43,869 nt of DNA from an uncultured Lachnospiraceae bacterium (GTDB taxonomy: Bacteria > Bacillota > Clostridia > Lachnospirales > Lachnospiraceae), in the NCBI GenBank assembly GCA_902766365.1, contig CACXDC010000163.1, positions 1-43,869 on the forward strand, in the 5' to 3' direction. Made by a program: the position numbers and the translations under genes. The notes below the pieces were generated by a model, which saw nothing but the letters and a program-made list of their open reading frames with translations, made no database searches and was not told the DNA's origin. Positions 7,070 to 15,683 of this stretch are shown one piece after another. The stretch's first letter is position 1. Each line of letters begins with the position of its first letter.

Positions 7070-8101
7070 ATGGTAAAAAGAGAAGACGTGGCAAAAAGAG
7101 CCGGTGTTTCTGTCAGTGCAGTATCAAGAACCATTAATAAAAGAGGGTATGTATCTCCTTCCAATAAAGAAAAGATATGGAAGGCCATTGAAGAACTGGG
7201 ATATACCTCCAGGGCCATTACAGAAATCAAAGCCAGAAAAACCAACCAGCTCTGTCTTTTATTCAATCAGGATATCCGTAACAACTACTGTGTGGAACTG
7301 TATGAATATATGAGGCACGCAGCAGCATCACGGGGACAGATTCTGTTTATGGCAAAAGGAATTGCAGTGGAGAGTCTTCCCATGATGGCGATGGACGGCT
7401 GTATTGTGGAAAATGATGATGTGGCACGGAAAATACAGGAGCAGCTTGGCGATAAACTGCCGTTTCCCATTGTCATTGTTTCCTATGGACTGCCTACTAT
7501 AGAGACAAAAAAAATACCCTATATTAATACGGATGGATATAAAGCTATGGAAATGAGCGTCAGATATCTGATCCGAAACGGACACCGGAAAATTGCTCAC
7601 GCAACCATTCGCCCCTTTGCGACCGGAGAAATCATACAGCCAAGAACCATTGCTTTTCAGAGGATGCTAGAAACGGAATTTGCCCAGGCAGATCCCAAAA
7701 AGTATCTGATCATTCCATGGAGGTCAGAGGCGGTCGATCTGCAGGCATCCAACAGCAGCTTTTTTGAAACAGGCATGAAGGCGGCAGATGAGTTTATCCG
7801 GATGGATAGTGATGCGACAGCGATCATCTGTTTTAATGATGATTATGCACTGGGGATGATAGCAAGGTTCCGGCATCTCGGGTATGATGTGCCAGGTGAT
7901 ATCTCCGTCATGGGAATTGACGGGCTGGTAGCCGGAATGCTCAGCAATCCAAGACTTACAACAGTTTCCATGAATCTCCAGAAGCAGGCAGAGGAAAGCA
8001 TTGATATTCTGCTTTCCATGATAGAAGGGAAAAAGGTGCCCCATCTTTTATCCATAAAGCCGGAAATTCTGGAAGGAGAAACTGTAAAAAAGTTGAACTG
8101 A
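7070..8101 (+). CDS. LacI-family transcriptional regulator
   Basis: This 343-residue repressor has an N-terminal helix-turn-helix (KREDVAKRAGVSVSAVSRTI, residues 3-22), followed by a hinge helix and a periplasmic-binding-protein-like effector domain. It would bind operators near the divergent promoters and respond to a sugar of the pathway. The start at 7070 is favoured by AAAGGAG eight bases upstream and by the usual short LacI N terminus; an ATG at 7043 with GGAAGG upstream is an alternative and would add nine residues. It is the first gene of a plus-strand unit: the first permease begins 19 bases after its stop with no terminator between, so regulator and transporter are probably co-transcribed. 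Confidence 0.93.
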   Translation: MVKREDVAKRAGVSVSAVSRTINKRGYVSPSNKEKIWKAIEELGYTSRAITEIKARKTNQLCLLFNQDIRNNYCVELYEYMRHAAASRGQILFMAKGIAVESLPMMAMDGCIVENDDVARKIQEQLGDKLPFPIVIVSYGLPTIETKKIPYINTDGYKAMEMSVRYLIRNGHRKIAHATIRPFATGEIIQPRTIAFQRMLETEFAQADPKKYLIIPWRSEAVDLQASNSSFFETGMKAADEFIRMDSDATAIICFNDDYALGMIARFRHLGYDVPGDISVMGIDGLVAGMLSNPRLTTVSMNLQKQAEESIDILLSMIEGKKVPHLLSIKPEILEGETVKKLN

Positions 8102-8120
8102 TTTTACGGGAGAGAGGAAT

Positions 8121-9026
8121 ATGAAAAAAACAAAGAAACTGTTTCATACATTATATGAATATCGAGTGGCATATGCCTACATAGCACCGTTTTTTATTCT
8201 GTTTTGTGCATTTAATCTGTATCCGATCCTTGCGGGATTCGGACTGAGCTTTTTCAGATGGAACGGACTTTCAGATAAACATTTCATTGGACTGCAGAAT
8301 TATATGACACTTCTGCAGGATGGACTGTTCTGGAAAGCGCTGCAGAATACACTGATCATAGGAATCCTTGCACATATACCGATTCTGCTCGGCGGCCTTT
8401 TGCTGGCCTATACCCTGAATGCCAAAATCATAAAGGGAGAAAACATCTTTAAAACAATTTATTTCATGCCTATGGTAACAAGCTCTGTCGCCATATCCAT
8501 TATTTTCATGCAGCTGTTCAGCGGCAATTACGGTATGGTCAATTACCTGATCCGACTGTTTGGGGGTGAAGGATATAACTGGCTTGGCGGGGATGGCTCC
8601 CTAATCAAGGTCGTGGTTATTATTCTGTTTGCCTGGAAATGGATCGGGTGGGATATGGTCATTTATCTTTCCGGCATGCAGGCGATCAGCCGTGACATTT
8701 ACGAAGCTGCCATGATAGATGGTGCGGGACATTTCCAGACCGTTTTCAGGATCACGATCCCTCTGCTGAAACCGATTATTGTCTTTACACTGGTACAGTC
8801 TTCCATCGGCATGTTTAATCTGTTCACTGAACCTTTTATCGTGACTGGCTCAAGCTGGACCGGTGGTATCAATAACGGAGGGCTGACACTGATGATGTAC
8901 CTGCTTGGCAAGGCGCCGCAGGGAGGAACTTCCTATGGTTATGCTTCAGCAGTTGCATATGTGATCACACTTCTGATCGTAGTGCTGTCAACGGTGATCC
9001 GCAGACTGACAAATGAGAAAAACTAA
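8121..9026 (+). CDS. Sugar ABC transporter permease (MalF/UgpA type)
   Basis: This 301-residue inner-membrane protein forms half of the sugar channel. It shows a cytosolic N terminus, about six hydrophobic segments, and the EAA loop as YEAAMIDGAGHFQTVFRITI (about residues 193-212), which contacts the ATPase. The start ATG has GGGAGAGGA upstream. The second permease follows after 12 bases. No ATP-binding subunit is encoded in this locus, so the transporter probably uses a shared MsmK/MalK-like ATPase encoded elsewhere, as is common for Firmicute sugar importers. Confidence 0.95.
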   Translation: MKKTKKLFHTLYEYRVAYAYIAPFFILFCAFNLYPILAGFGLSFFRWNGLSDKHFIGLQNYMTLLQDGLFWKALQNTLIIGILAHIPILLGGLLLAYTLNAKIIKGENIFKTIYFMPMVTSSVAISIIFMQLFSGNYGMVNYLIRLFGGEGYNWLGGDGSLIKVVVIILFAWKWIGWDMVIYLSGMQAISRDIYEAAMIDGAGHFQTVFRITIPLLKPIIVFTLVQSSIGMFNLFTEPFIVTGSSWTGGINNGGLTLMMYLLGKAPQGGTSYGYASAVAYVITLLIVVLSTVIRRLTNEKN

Positions 9027-9038
9027 GGAGGAAAAGTC

Positions 9039-9860
9039 ATGCGTAATATAAAGAAAGCTGTGGTTTATCTGATTCTGATCCTGCTGGCAGTGATTATGAT
9101 AACACCATTTTTTATGATGCTTGTGATGTCTACCCTGAAAACCAGTGAGATCTTTTCCTTTCCACCGCATCTGTGGTTTGGAAATAACCTGAAAACGAAT
9201 TTTGAAAATATGTCACAGCAGGTGGATATTCTGCTTGCGTTCCGGAACAGCTGTATTGTCACCTTCGGACAGACAGCACTGAGCCTTCTTTTCTGCTCCA
9301 TGGGTGGTTATGCCTTTGCTACCTATGAATTTCCCGGAAAAAAGAAGCTGTTTTCCATACTGCTGATCACGATGATGATCCCTTTCACTGCCGGAATCAT
9401 CCCATGGTTCATTATGATGTCAAAAATGGGATGGATCAATTCCTTCCGTGCACTGATCATTCCAAATTGTGCGAATGCTTTTGGCATCTTCTGGATGAGA
9501 CAATACTGCGAAAACAACGTACCCATTTCTCTCAGGGAAGCAGCTAAAATTGATGGCTGCAGTGAATGGACGATCTTTTTCAGGGTGATAGCACCGATCC
9601 TGATCCCTGCCTATGCGGCACTTGGCATTATGCAGTTTGTCAATGTATGGAATGACTTTATGACACCGCTCCTGGTGCTGCAGCGGAGCAATAAATATAC
9701 GCTGCCGCTGGTATTGCAGTCCATGATTTCAGACAGAGGAAACGATTACGGAGCCATTATGCTGGCAAGCAGCTGCTGTGTACTGCCGCTTCTGATCATA
9801 TTCCTCTGTGCATCCAAATTTTTCATGTCCGGACTGACAGCCGGAGCAGTAAAGGAGTAG
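9039..9860 (+). CDS. Sugar ABC transporter permease (MalG/UgpE type)
   Basis: This 273-residue protein is the second channel subunit. It has six predicted membrane segments, the characteristic N-terminal TPFFMMLVMSTLK stretch, and the EAA loop as LREAAKIDGCSEWTIFFRVI (about residues 164-183). AGGAGG lies ahead of the start. The next gene begins three bases after its stop, with its ribosome site inside the permease's last codons, which indicates tight co-translation with the creatininase-family gene. Confidence 0.95.
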   Translation: MRNIKKAVVYLILILLAVIMITPFFMMLVMSTLKTSEIFSFPPHLWFGNNLKTNFENMSQQVDILLAFRNSCIVTFGQTALSLLFCSMGGYAFATYEFPGKKKLFSILLITMMIPFTAGIIPWFIMMSKMGWINSFRALIIPNCANAFGIFWMRQYCENNVPISLREAAKIDGCSEWTIFFRVIAPILIPAYAALGIMQFVNVWNDFMTPLLVLQRSNKYTLPLVLQSMISDRGNDYGAIMLASSCCVLPLLIIFLCASKFFMSGLTAGAVKE

Positions 9861-9863
9861 AAA

Positions 9864-10679
9864 ATGAGAGACTTTCGTTATGAGAATTTAAGACCGGATG
9901 AAATTATAAAAGAAAGAGAAAACAGATCCATCATCTATCTGCCACTTGGCCCGCTGGAATGGCATGGACCGGCCATGCCGATGGGAACAGATCCGGTTCT
10001 TGCTGAAGTGGCAGCGCAGGAGGCAGTGCAGAAAACAGGAGGACTGGTACTTCCTACCCTGTATGCAGGGACAGAAAGAGAACGGTCAGAAGAACTTCTG
10101 CATGCCATGGGCTTTGGAGAAGACGTGACCTATGTGATCGGTCAGGATGTACCAAAGAATACACTGAAAAGCTTTTATTTCAGGGAAGAGGTCTTTGCCC
10201 TCATTGTCAGGGAATATTTAAGGATTCTTTCAGAACAGGACTTCCGGCTGATCGTGATCGTCAACGGGCATGGAGCTGCCAATCAGATTGAAACGCTGCA
10301 AAGGCTTGCGGTGGAATTCAGTCATGAGACAGGCAGCAGGGTGATTGTGACAGGAACCTTTGGCAGGATTTCGGAAATGGATGATTATGAAGGGCATGGA
10401 ACAAAGGCGGAAACTTCCCTGCAGATGTATGTCCGGCCGGAAAATGTGGATCTGCATATGCTTCCGGACGGACCGCTCAAGAATACAGATTTTGGCATTA
10501 ATGGAGGGAAGGTATATGCCCTGCAGCCAAATGAAACAGGAACCATAGAAAAGGAATGTGATCCAAGGGATGCGTCAGCACAGCTTGGCAGGCAGTATCT
10601 GGATGCAGCAGTGCAGGAGATCGTAAAAGCAGTAATGGGGCAGTGGGAACAGATACAGAAAGAAGATAGGAAACCATAA
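9864..10679 (+). CDS. Creatininase-family amidohydrolase
   Basis: This 271-residue protein belongs to the creatininase superfamily of metal-dependent cyclic amidases. Metal-ligand motifs are visible: LEWHG with Glu32 and His34, MGTDP with Asp43, and the VNGHGAANQ signature with its histidine near residue 134. Known members hydrolyse creatinine or act on pterin/riboflavin-related lactams such as formamidopyrimidine; many are uncharacterised. Its place between the sugar permeases and a GH2 glycosidase argues against creatinine. A cyclic amide or lactam of an amino sugar, or an isomerase-like role, would suit better, but this is inference. It starts three bases after the permease with AAAGGAG as ribosome site. 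Confidence 0.88.
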   Translation: MRDFRYENLRPDEIIKERENRSIIYLPLGPLEWHGPAMPMGTDPVLAEVAAQEAVQKTGGLVLPTLYAGTERERSEELLHAMGFGEDVTYVIGQDVPKNTLKSFYFREEVFALIVREYLRILSEQDFRLIVIVNGHGAANQIETLQRLAVEFSHETGSRVIVTGTFGRISEMDDYEGHGTKAETSLQMYVRPENVDLHMLPDGPLKNTDFGINGGKVYALQPNETGTIEKECDPRDASAQLGRQYLDAAVQEIVKAVMGQWEQIQKEDRKP

Positions 10680-10703
10680 CAGAAAAAGGTTGGATGAGAC
10701 GGT

Positions 10704-13115
10704 ATGAAAAAAGAAACATTTAATGAAGGCTGGCTGTATGCGCCTCAGAGTAAAAAGTATATGGGAACACCGGAAATTCCATTTGAACCGGTACAGCTGC
10801 CTCATGATGCCATGATATACAGAAAAAGAACGGCGCAGGCGGAAGGAAGCTGTAATTCCGGCTATTACCCGGCAGGTTCCTGCGAATATAAAAAGAAATT
10901 TTATGTACCGGCAGACGGGAAAGAAAAAAGGATGATGCTGGAATTTGAAGGAGTATATTCTCAGGCAATGGTCTATCTGAATGGTGTATTTGTCCGGCAG
11001 CATACCTATGGCTATACCCCGTTTCTCGTTGATATGAACGGATTCCTTCAATACGGAAAAGAAAATGAAATAACAGTGATCTGCAGAAATACCAATGATT
11101 CCAGATGGTATACGGGAGCGGGAATCTGCAGGAATGTGAACCTTCTTTCAGGTGATCTTTGCAGTATCCTGCCGGGGCAGACCAGAATTTTTACGGAAAA
11201 TATCTTCCAGGATGAAGCAGTTATTTTATATGAAATTACAGTAGAGAACCGGAGAACAGAACTGGTATCTCTGGAGATTCTGCCGGAGTTTCAGGATGGA
11301 GAGGGAAGAGTGGCCGGTTCTGCCAGAATTCCGCTTTCCCTTATGCCGGGAGAAAAGGGAACGGTCAGACAGCGTATCCGTGTTCATCAGGTGAAGACAT
11401 GGTCACCGGAGCATCCGGATCTGTACCGGTGTTTCTGTACGATGCAGGATAAGGAAACCGGGGAAGTGCTGGACAGCAGCCAGGAAAGTTTTGGGATAAG
11501 GACACTGAAACTGAATCCGGCAAGAGGACTTTTGCTGAACGGAGAGGCAGTGAAGCTGAGAGGCGGCTGTGTACATCATGATAATGGACTGATCGGGGCT
11601 GTGTCTGTCAGGGCAGCAGAGGAAAGAAAGGCATATCTGCTGAAGAAAAGCGGCTTCAATGCGGTAAGAGCCTCCCATAATCCCATGAGTCCGGAATTCC
11701 TGGATGCCTGTGACAGGATCGGACTTCTGGTAATGGACGAAGCTTTTGATACATGGACCATGAATAAAAATCCCTATGATTATGCGCTGCATTTCGAAGA
11801 ACAGTGGGAAACAGATATCAGGGCAATGGTAGAGAAGGACTTTAATCATCCGTCAGTTATTCTGTATTCCATTGGAAATGAGATTCAGGAGCTGGGAAAT
11901 CACAGAGGAGCAGCAACCGCAAGGAAACTGGCTGACAGAGTAAAAGCACTGGATCCGACAAGATATACAATACAGGCGGTCAATCTTCTGATGAGTTCTA
12001 TTGGAGCAGGAAAAACATGGTTTTTCAAGCCGGATGATCTTGATGTCAATCATGCCATGACAGAGCTGGGAGATGATCGAAAGCGTATCATGTGTGCAGA
12101 GGCACTGGGAGAATTGACAGAAGAAGCGCTTTGTGCAACAGATCTGGTCGGCTATAATTATGCCAATGCCAGGATTCCCATGGAGCATGAGAAACATCCG
12201 GACAGGATATTCTGTGGGACGGAAACTTTTACAGAGGATATTGTGTATAACTGGAAACAGGTATGTGACTTTCCGTGGTTAATTGGAGATTTCTGCTGGA
12301 CTGCATGGGATTATATCGGAGAGTGTGGTATTGGCAAGGCAGATTATGCAGAAGGAGCCGGGGCAGACTATGGTCAGTATCCATGGAGACTGGCTTACTG
12401 CGGAGATATGGATATTACAGGAAAGAGAAGAGAACAGTCCTATTTCAGAGAAACTGTATTTGGAAAAGCAGATCATCCTTATATACTGGTAGAAAGTCCG
12501 GAGCATTATGGAAAGATCCCGGCCAGAACGCCATGGAGCTATACGGACAGTCAGCCTTCCTGGAACTGGAAGAGCAGACAGGGGCAGAGGATTTCTGTTA
12601 CGGTTTATTCTGCGGAAGAGGAAGTCGAACTGCTGATCAATGGAAAATCCCTTGGAAGGAAAGCAGCCGGAGAAAAGGCGGGCTTCCTTGCCAGATATGA
12701 TACCATCTATGAGGAAGGAGAAATCCGGGCAGTGGCCTACCGGAACGGAAAAGAAGTATCTTCTCATGAGCTGCACAGCGGAAAGGGAGAAACATATCCG
12801 GTGATGCATAAGGAGAAGGAGATACTGTCGTTATCTGATCAGGAGCTTGGTTATCTGCAGATTATCTGTGAAGATGAATCCGGGATCCCGGCAGCGGATA
12901 CAGAAGTTTCTTTTACCCTGACTGTGGAAGGGGCAGGAATTCTTTTAGGGCTTGGCAGTGCATGCCCATATGATGATATGTCAGGAAATGGAGAATGCTG
13001 TAAAACCTGGCATGGGCAAGCCATGGCAGTGATACGACCAAAGCAGAAAGGAGATATAAAAGTATCACTTATCTATGGGGAAAGAAAACAGGAACTGACC
13101 TGGACTGTAAAATAA
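10704..13115 (+). CDS. Glycoside hydrolase family 2 enzyme
   Basis: This 803-residue enzyme would cleave a terminal sugar from an imported oligosaccharide; GH2 includes beta-galactosidases, beta-glucuronidases and beta-mannosidases. Order of domains: a GH2 sugar-binding jelly roll (about residues 1-160), an immunoglobulin-like domain (about 165-265), the TIM barrel (about 270-580) with acid/base Glu393 in SIGNEIQE and probable nucleophile Glu507 in CGTETF, then C-terminal beta-sandwich domains of the DUF4982 type. There is no signal peptide, so it is intracellular and acts after uptake. The ribosome site is weak (TTGGATGAGA). It is the last gene of the operon; no clear terminator follows. The specificity cannot be read from sequence. 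Confidence 0.93.
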   Translation: MKKETFNEGWLYAPQSKKYMGTPEIPFEPVQLPHDAMIYRKRTAQAEGSCNSGYYPAGSCEYKKKFYVPADGKEKRMMLEFEGVYSQAMVYLNGVFVRQHTYGYTPFLVDMNGFLQYGKENEITVICRNTNDSRWYTGAGICRNVNLLSGDLCSILPGQTRIFTENIFQDEAVILYEITVENRRTELVSLEILPEFQDGEGRVAGSARIPLSLMPGEKGTVRQRIRVHQVKTWSPEHPDLYRCFCTMQDKETGEVLDSSQESFGIRTLKLNPARGLLLNGEAVKLRGGCVHHDNGLIGAVSVRAAEERKAYLLKKSGFNAVRASHNPMSPEFLDACDRIGLLVMDEAFDTWTMNKNPYDYALHFEEQWETDIRAMVEKDFNHPSVILYSIGNEIQELGNHRGAATARKLADRVKALDPTRYTIQAVNLLMSSIGAGKTWFFKPDDLDVNHAMTELGDDRKRIMCAEALGELTEEALCATDLVGYNYANARIPMEHEKHPDRIFCGTETFTEDIVYNWKQVCDFPWLIGDFCWTAWDYIGECGIGKADYAEGAGADYGQYPWRLAYCGDMDITGKRREQSYFRETVFGKADHPYILVESPEHYGKIPARTPWSYTDSQPSWNWKSRQGQRISVTVYSAEEEVELLINGKSLGRKAAGEKAGFLARYDTIYEEGEIRAVAYRNGKEVSSHELHSGKGETYPVMHKEKEILSLSDQELGYLQIICEDESGIPAADTEVSFTLTVEGAGILLGLGSACPYDDMSGNGECCKTWHGQAMAVIRPKQKGDIKVSLIYGERKQELTWTVK

Positions 13116-13302
13116 TAATGAAACTGAGAAAAGGATGGATCATAGCAGGTGATCAGAGGAGGACAGATTCTCTCTTTGCACAGGCATCAGACTGTGCTAA
13201 TATAGGTGAAATGGATGTGTACAGAGAAAACAGCCCAGCTTTTTGAGAAAATCAGAGCGCATCATGGCGGGTATAGTATGGTATACCGGAAAGGGAGAAA
13301 AG

Positions 13303-13893
13303 ATGTCTTTTTACAAAAATAAAAAATTCTGGATCATAGCAGGGATCGTCGTAGCAGTCTGCGGCGCAGGCGCATGGATCGCAAGAAATGTAACGATACA
13401 TAGAAATGGAGCTTCTGTTACCATCATCGGAGGCGCAGACGGACCGACATCTGTTTTCCTGGTAGGAAAGATTCCCGGAGGAGAAACAGGTGAAGAGGAT
13501 GCTGAAGCAGCGGCTGATGCAGAGAGCGGAAGCAGCATAACAGATGACGGGAAAGATCATAATATCTCAACCATGCCCCTTGAAATGACCATGACAGCAG
13601 TGAAGTTTGAGAACGGGATCCTGACACTTGAGATCGATAACCATAGCGGTTATGAGATGACCTACGGAGAGGACTACGAACTGCAAAGGCAGGAGGGAGA
13701 CTCCTTTGTGAAGGTGGAGCCGGAAAGCGATATCGCATGGCATGACATTGCCTACAACATTCCGGATCTGACGAAAGCGACAGTGACCTGTGATCTGAAG
13801 CCCTACGGGAAGCTTCAGGCAGGGGTATATAAGCTGATCAAGTCGGATATGGAAGCAACCTTTGAACTGACGGCAGACTATGATCCGCAGTAA
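13303..13893 (+). CDS. Membrane-anchored protein with isolated IGGADGPT motif and Ig-like C-terminal domain
   Basis: This 196-residue protein has one membrane segment (residues 9-27), then TIIGGADGPTSVFLVGK (40-56), a Gly/Glu/Ala-rich linker (58-90), and a beta-rich domain (about 92-190) that looks immunoglobulin-like. IGGADGPT is the signature of the beta subunit of sodium-pumping decarboxylases such as OadB, but that subunit has many membrane helices and more than 350 residues, so this is not a decarboxylase. The start at 13303 has AAAGGGAGAAA upstream; an in-frame TTG at 13243 is less likely. The C-terminal domain is probably outside the cell. Function unknown. A terminator follows at once, so it is a single-gene unit. 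Confidence 0.8.
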   Translation: MSFYKNKKFWIIAGIVVAVCGAGAWIARNVTIHRNGASVTIIGGADGPTSVFLVGKIPGGETGEEDAEAAADAESGSSITDDGKDHNISTMPLEMTMTAVKFENGILTLEIDNHSGYEMTYGEDYELQRQEGDSFVKVEPESDIAWHDIAYNIPDLTKATVTCDLKPYGKLQAGVYKLIKSDMEATFELTADYDPQ

Positions 13894-13911
13894 GAGGGAG
13901 CGCTGCAAAGC

Positions 13912-13943
13912 GGCAGCAGGGGAAACTCTGCTGCTGTTTTTAT
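13912..13943 (+). terminator. Rho-independent terminator
   Basis: GCAGCAG and CTGCTGC flank a loop of about 8 bases and are followed by a run of T. It lies 20 bases after the stop of the Ig-like membrane protein. Confidence 0.8.
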
Positions 13944-14066
13944 GTCATAGGAAATTGCAAAACAGTGGACAGAAACGGGGAAAAGTAGTAAATTACAAGT
14001 ATATGTGTGCAGGCAGAAGTGCCCTGTGGTTTCAGAAAATACAAAGCGATCTGATTTCAGGAGAGA

Positions 14067-14083
14067 CACTTCAAAATGAAGTG
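14067..14083. promoter_or_regulatory. Perfect inverted repeat upstream of the thiolase gene
   Basis: CACTTCA and TGAAGTG are separated by AAA, 73 bases before the thiolase start. The size and position suit an operator, but no regulator is identified and the promoter itself is unclear. Confidence 0.35.
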
Positions 14084-14155
14084 CTTTACAGAAATGCCGT
14101 ACGCAGAACTCAGTAAAAAATAATGATTTATCATAAAAGAAAGAAGGAAAAGATT

Positions 14156-15337
14156 ATGGCAAGAAAAGTTGTATTAGCAGGCGCATGTCGTACAGCAATC
14201 GGAACAATGGGAGGTACTTTAAGTACAACACCCGCACCAGATCTGGGAACCATCGTGATCAAGGAAGCTCTGAAGAGAACCGGAATCAAGCCGGAGCAGG
14301 TTGATGAGGTATATATGGGCTGCGTTATCCAGGCAGGACTTGGACAGAACCCCGCAAGACAGGCAGCAGTCAATGCAGGTATCCCGGTAGAGGTTCCGGC
14401 GACTACCATTAACGTACTCTGTGGTTCCGGTCTTCACTGCGTGAACCTGGCAGCCAAGCTGATCGCCAGCGGAGATGCTGATATCATCGTAGCAGGTGGT
14501 ATGGAGAACATGAGCAAGGCACCTTACCTTCTTTATGATGCACGTTTTGGCTACCGTATGGGCGCAGCCATGATGGATGACGCACTTCTGCGTGATGCCC
14601 TGCATGATGCTTTTGGTGGCTATCATATGGGAATGACAGCAGAGAATGTAGCAGAGGACTGGGGACTTACCAGACAGCAGCTTGACGAGTTTGCCGCATG
14701 GAGCCAGAACAAGTGTGAGAAGGCACAGGCGGAAGGACGGTTCAAGGATGAGATCGTTCCTGTAGAAGTAAAGAAAAAGAAAGAAACCATTATTTTTGAT
14801 ACAGATGAAGGTCCCCGTAAGGGAGTTACCGCAGAGGGCATCAGCAAGCTCCGTCCCGCATTCAAGGAAGGCGGTATCGTAACAGCAGCCAACTCCTCCG
14901 GTATCAACGACGGTGCAGCAGCTATCATCGTTATGAGCGAAGAGAAGGCAAAGGAGCTTGGCGTTACCCCTATGGGAACCTGGATCGGCGGTGAGCTGGC
15001 AGGTGTAGAACCCCGTATCATGGGTGTAGGTCCTGTAGCTTCTACCAGAAAGGTTATGAAGAAGACAGGCTATCAGATCTCTGACTTTGACCTGATTGAG
15101 GCAAATGAGGCGTTCGCAGCACAGTCCGTAGCAGTAGGACATGACCTTGGCTTTGATATGGACAAGCTCAATGTAAACGGTGGTGCCATTGCACTGGGAC
15201 ACCCGGTAGGTGCATCAGGATGCCGTATTCTGGTTACCCTGCTTCATGAGATGGCAAAGAGAGATGCCAAGAAAGGTCTTGCAACTCTCTGCGTAGGCGG
15301 CGGTATGGGATGCTCAGCCATCGTCACAAGAGATTAA
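14156..15337 (+). CDS. thlA: Acetyl-CoA acetyltransferase (thiolase)
   Basis: This 393-residue enzyme condenses two acetyl-CoA into acetoacetyl-CoA, the first step towards butyrate or other C4 products in clostridia; the reverse is thiolysis. The catalytic residues are present: Cys89 in NVLCGSGLH, His349 in GHPVGASG and Cys379 in CVGGGMG. The length is standard for biosynthetic thiolases. The ATG at 14156 is preceded by AAAGAAGGAAAAG; an upstream in-frame ATG at 14123 is not supported. It lies apart from the other butyrate genes (crt, hbd, bcd, etf) and immediately before gatCAB with a 38-base gap, a functionally unrelated neighbour. Confidence 0.96.
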   Translation: MARKVVLAGACRTAIGTMGGTLSTTPAPDLGTIVIKEALKRTGIKPEQVDEVYMGCVIQAGLGQNPARQAAVNAGIPVEVPATTINVLCGSGLHCVNLAAKLIASGDADIIVAGGMENMSKAPYLLYDARFGYRMGAAMMDDALLRDALHDAFGGYHMGMTAENVAEDWGLTRQQLDEFAAWSQNKCEKAQAEGRFKDEIVPVEVKKKKETIIFDTDEGPRKGVTAEGISKLRPAFKEGGIVTAANSSGINDGAAAIIVMSEEKAKELGVTPMGTWIGGELAGVEPRIMGVGPVASTRKVMKKTGYQISDFDLIEANEAFAAQSVAVGHDLGFDMDKLNVNGGAIALGHPVGASGCRILVTLLHEMAKRDAKKGLATLCVGGGMGCSAIVTRD

Positions 15338-15375
15338 TGATCAGTATCTGAAGTTTTTTGAAAGGAAAGAGAAAC

Positions 15376-15669
15376 GTGGCAAATATCATTTCAGACGAAA
15401 CCATTGATTATGTAGGAATCCTTGCCAAGCTTGAGCTTTCTGAAGAAGAGAAAGAGCAGGCCAAGAAGGATATGGGAAGCATGCTCGATTATATTGACAA
15501 GCTTTCCGAACTGGATACCGAAGGAGTAGAGCCCATGTCCCATGTGTTCCATGTCAGCAACGTATTCCGTGAGGATGTGGTGACCAATGGGGATGACAGG
15601 GAAGCCATTCTGAAAAATGCGCCGGAAGAAAAAGACGGGATGTTCGTAGTACCCCGTACATTTGAATAG
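15376..15669 (+). CDS. gatC: Asp/Glu-tRNA amidotransferase subunit C
   Basis: GatC is the small scaffold subunit that clamps GatA and GatB. The 97-residue protein begins at a GTG codon ([20 protein letters not shown]), preceded by GAAAGGAAAG, and ends with the typical RED...LKNAPE...FVVPRTFE pattern in which the conserved C-terminal PRT motif is visible. GatA starts 14 bases downstream. The length matches the family. Confidence 0.95.
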   Translation: MANIISDETIDYVGILAKLELSEEEKEQAKKDMGSMLDYIDKLSELDTEGVEPMSHVFHVSNVFREDVVTNGDDREAILKNAPEEKDGMFVVPRTFE

Positions 15670-15683
15670 GAGGACGGCAGAAT

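Noticed and set aside
13178..13197. GCACAG/CTGTGC hairpin as terminator of the GH2 gene
   Set aside because: The stem is only six pairs and no T-run follows.
13303..13893. Sodium-translocating decarboxylase beta subunit
   Set aside because: Only the short IGGADGPT motif is shared; the protein is too short and has a single membrane segment.
14219..15202. 327-codon open frame on the minus strand opposite the thiolase gene
   Set aside because: Antisense shadow; the plus-strand protein has all catalytic residues of thiolase.
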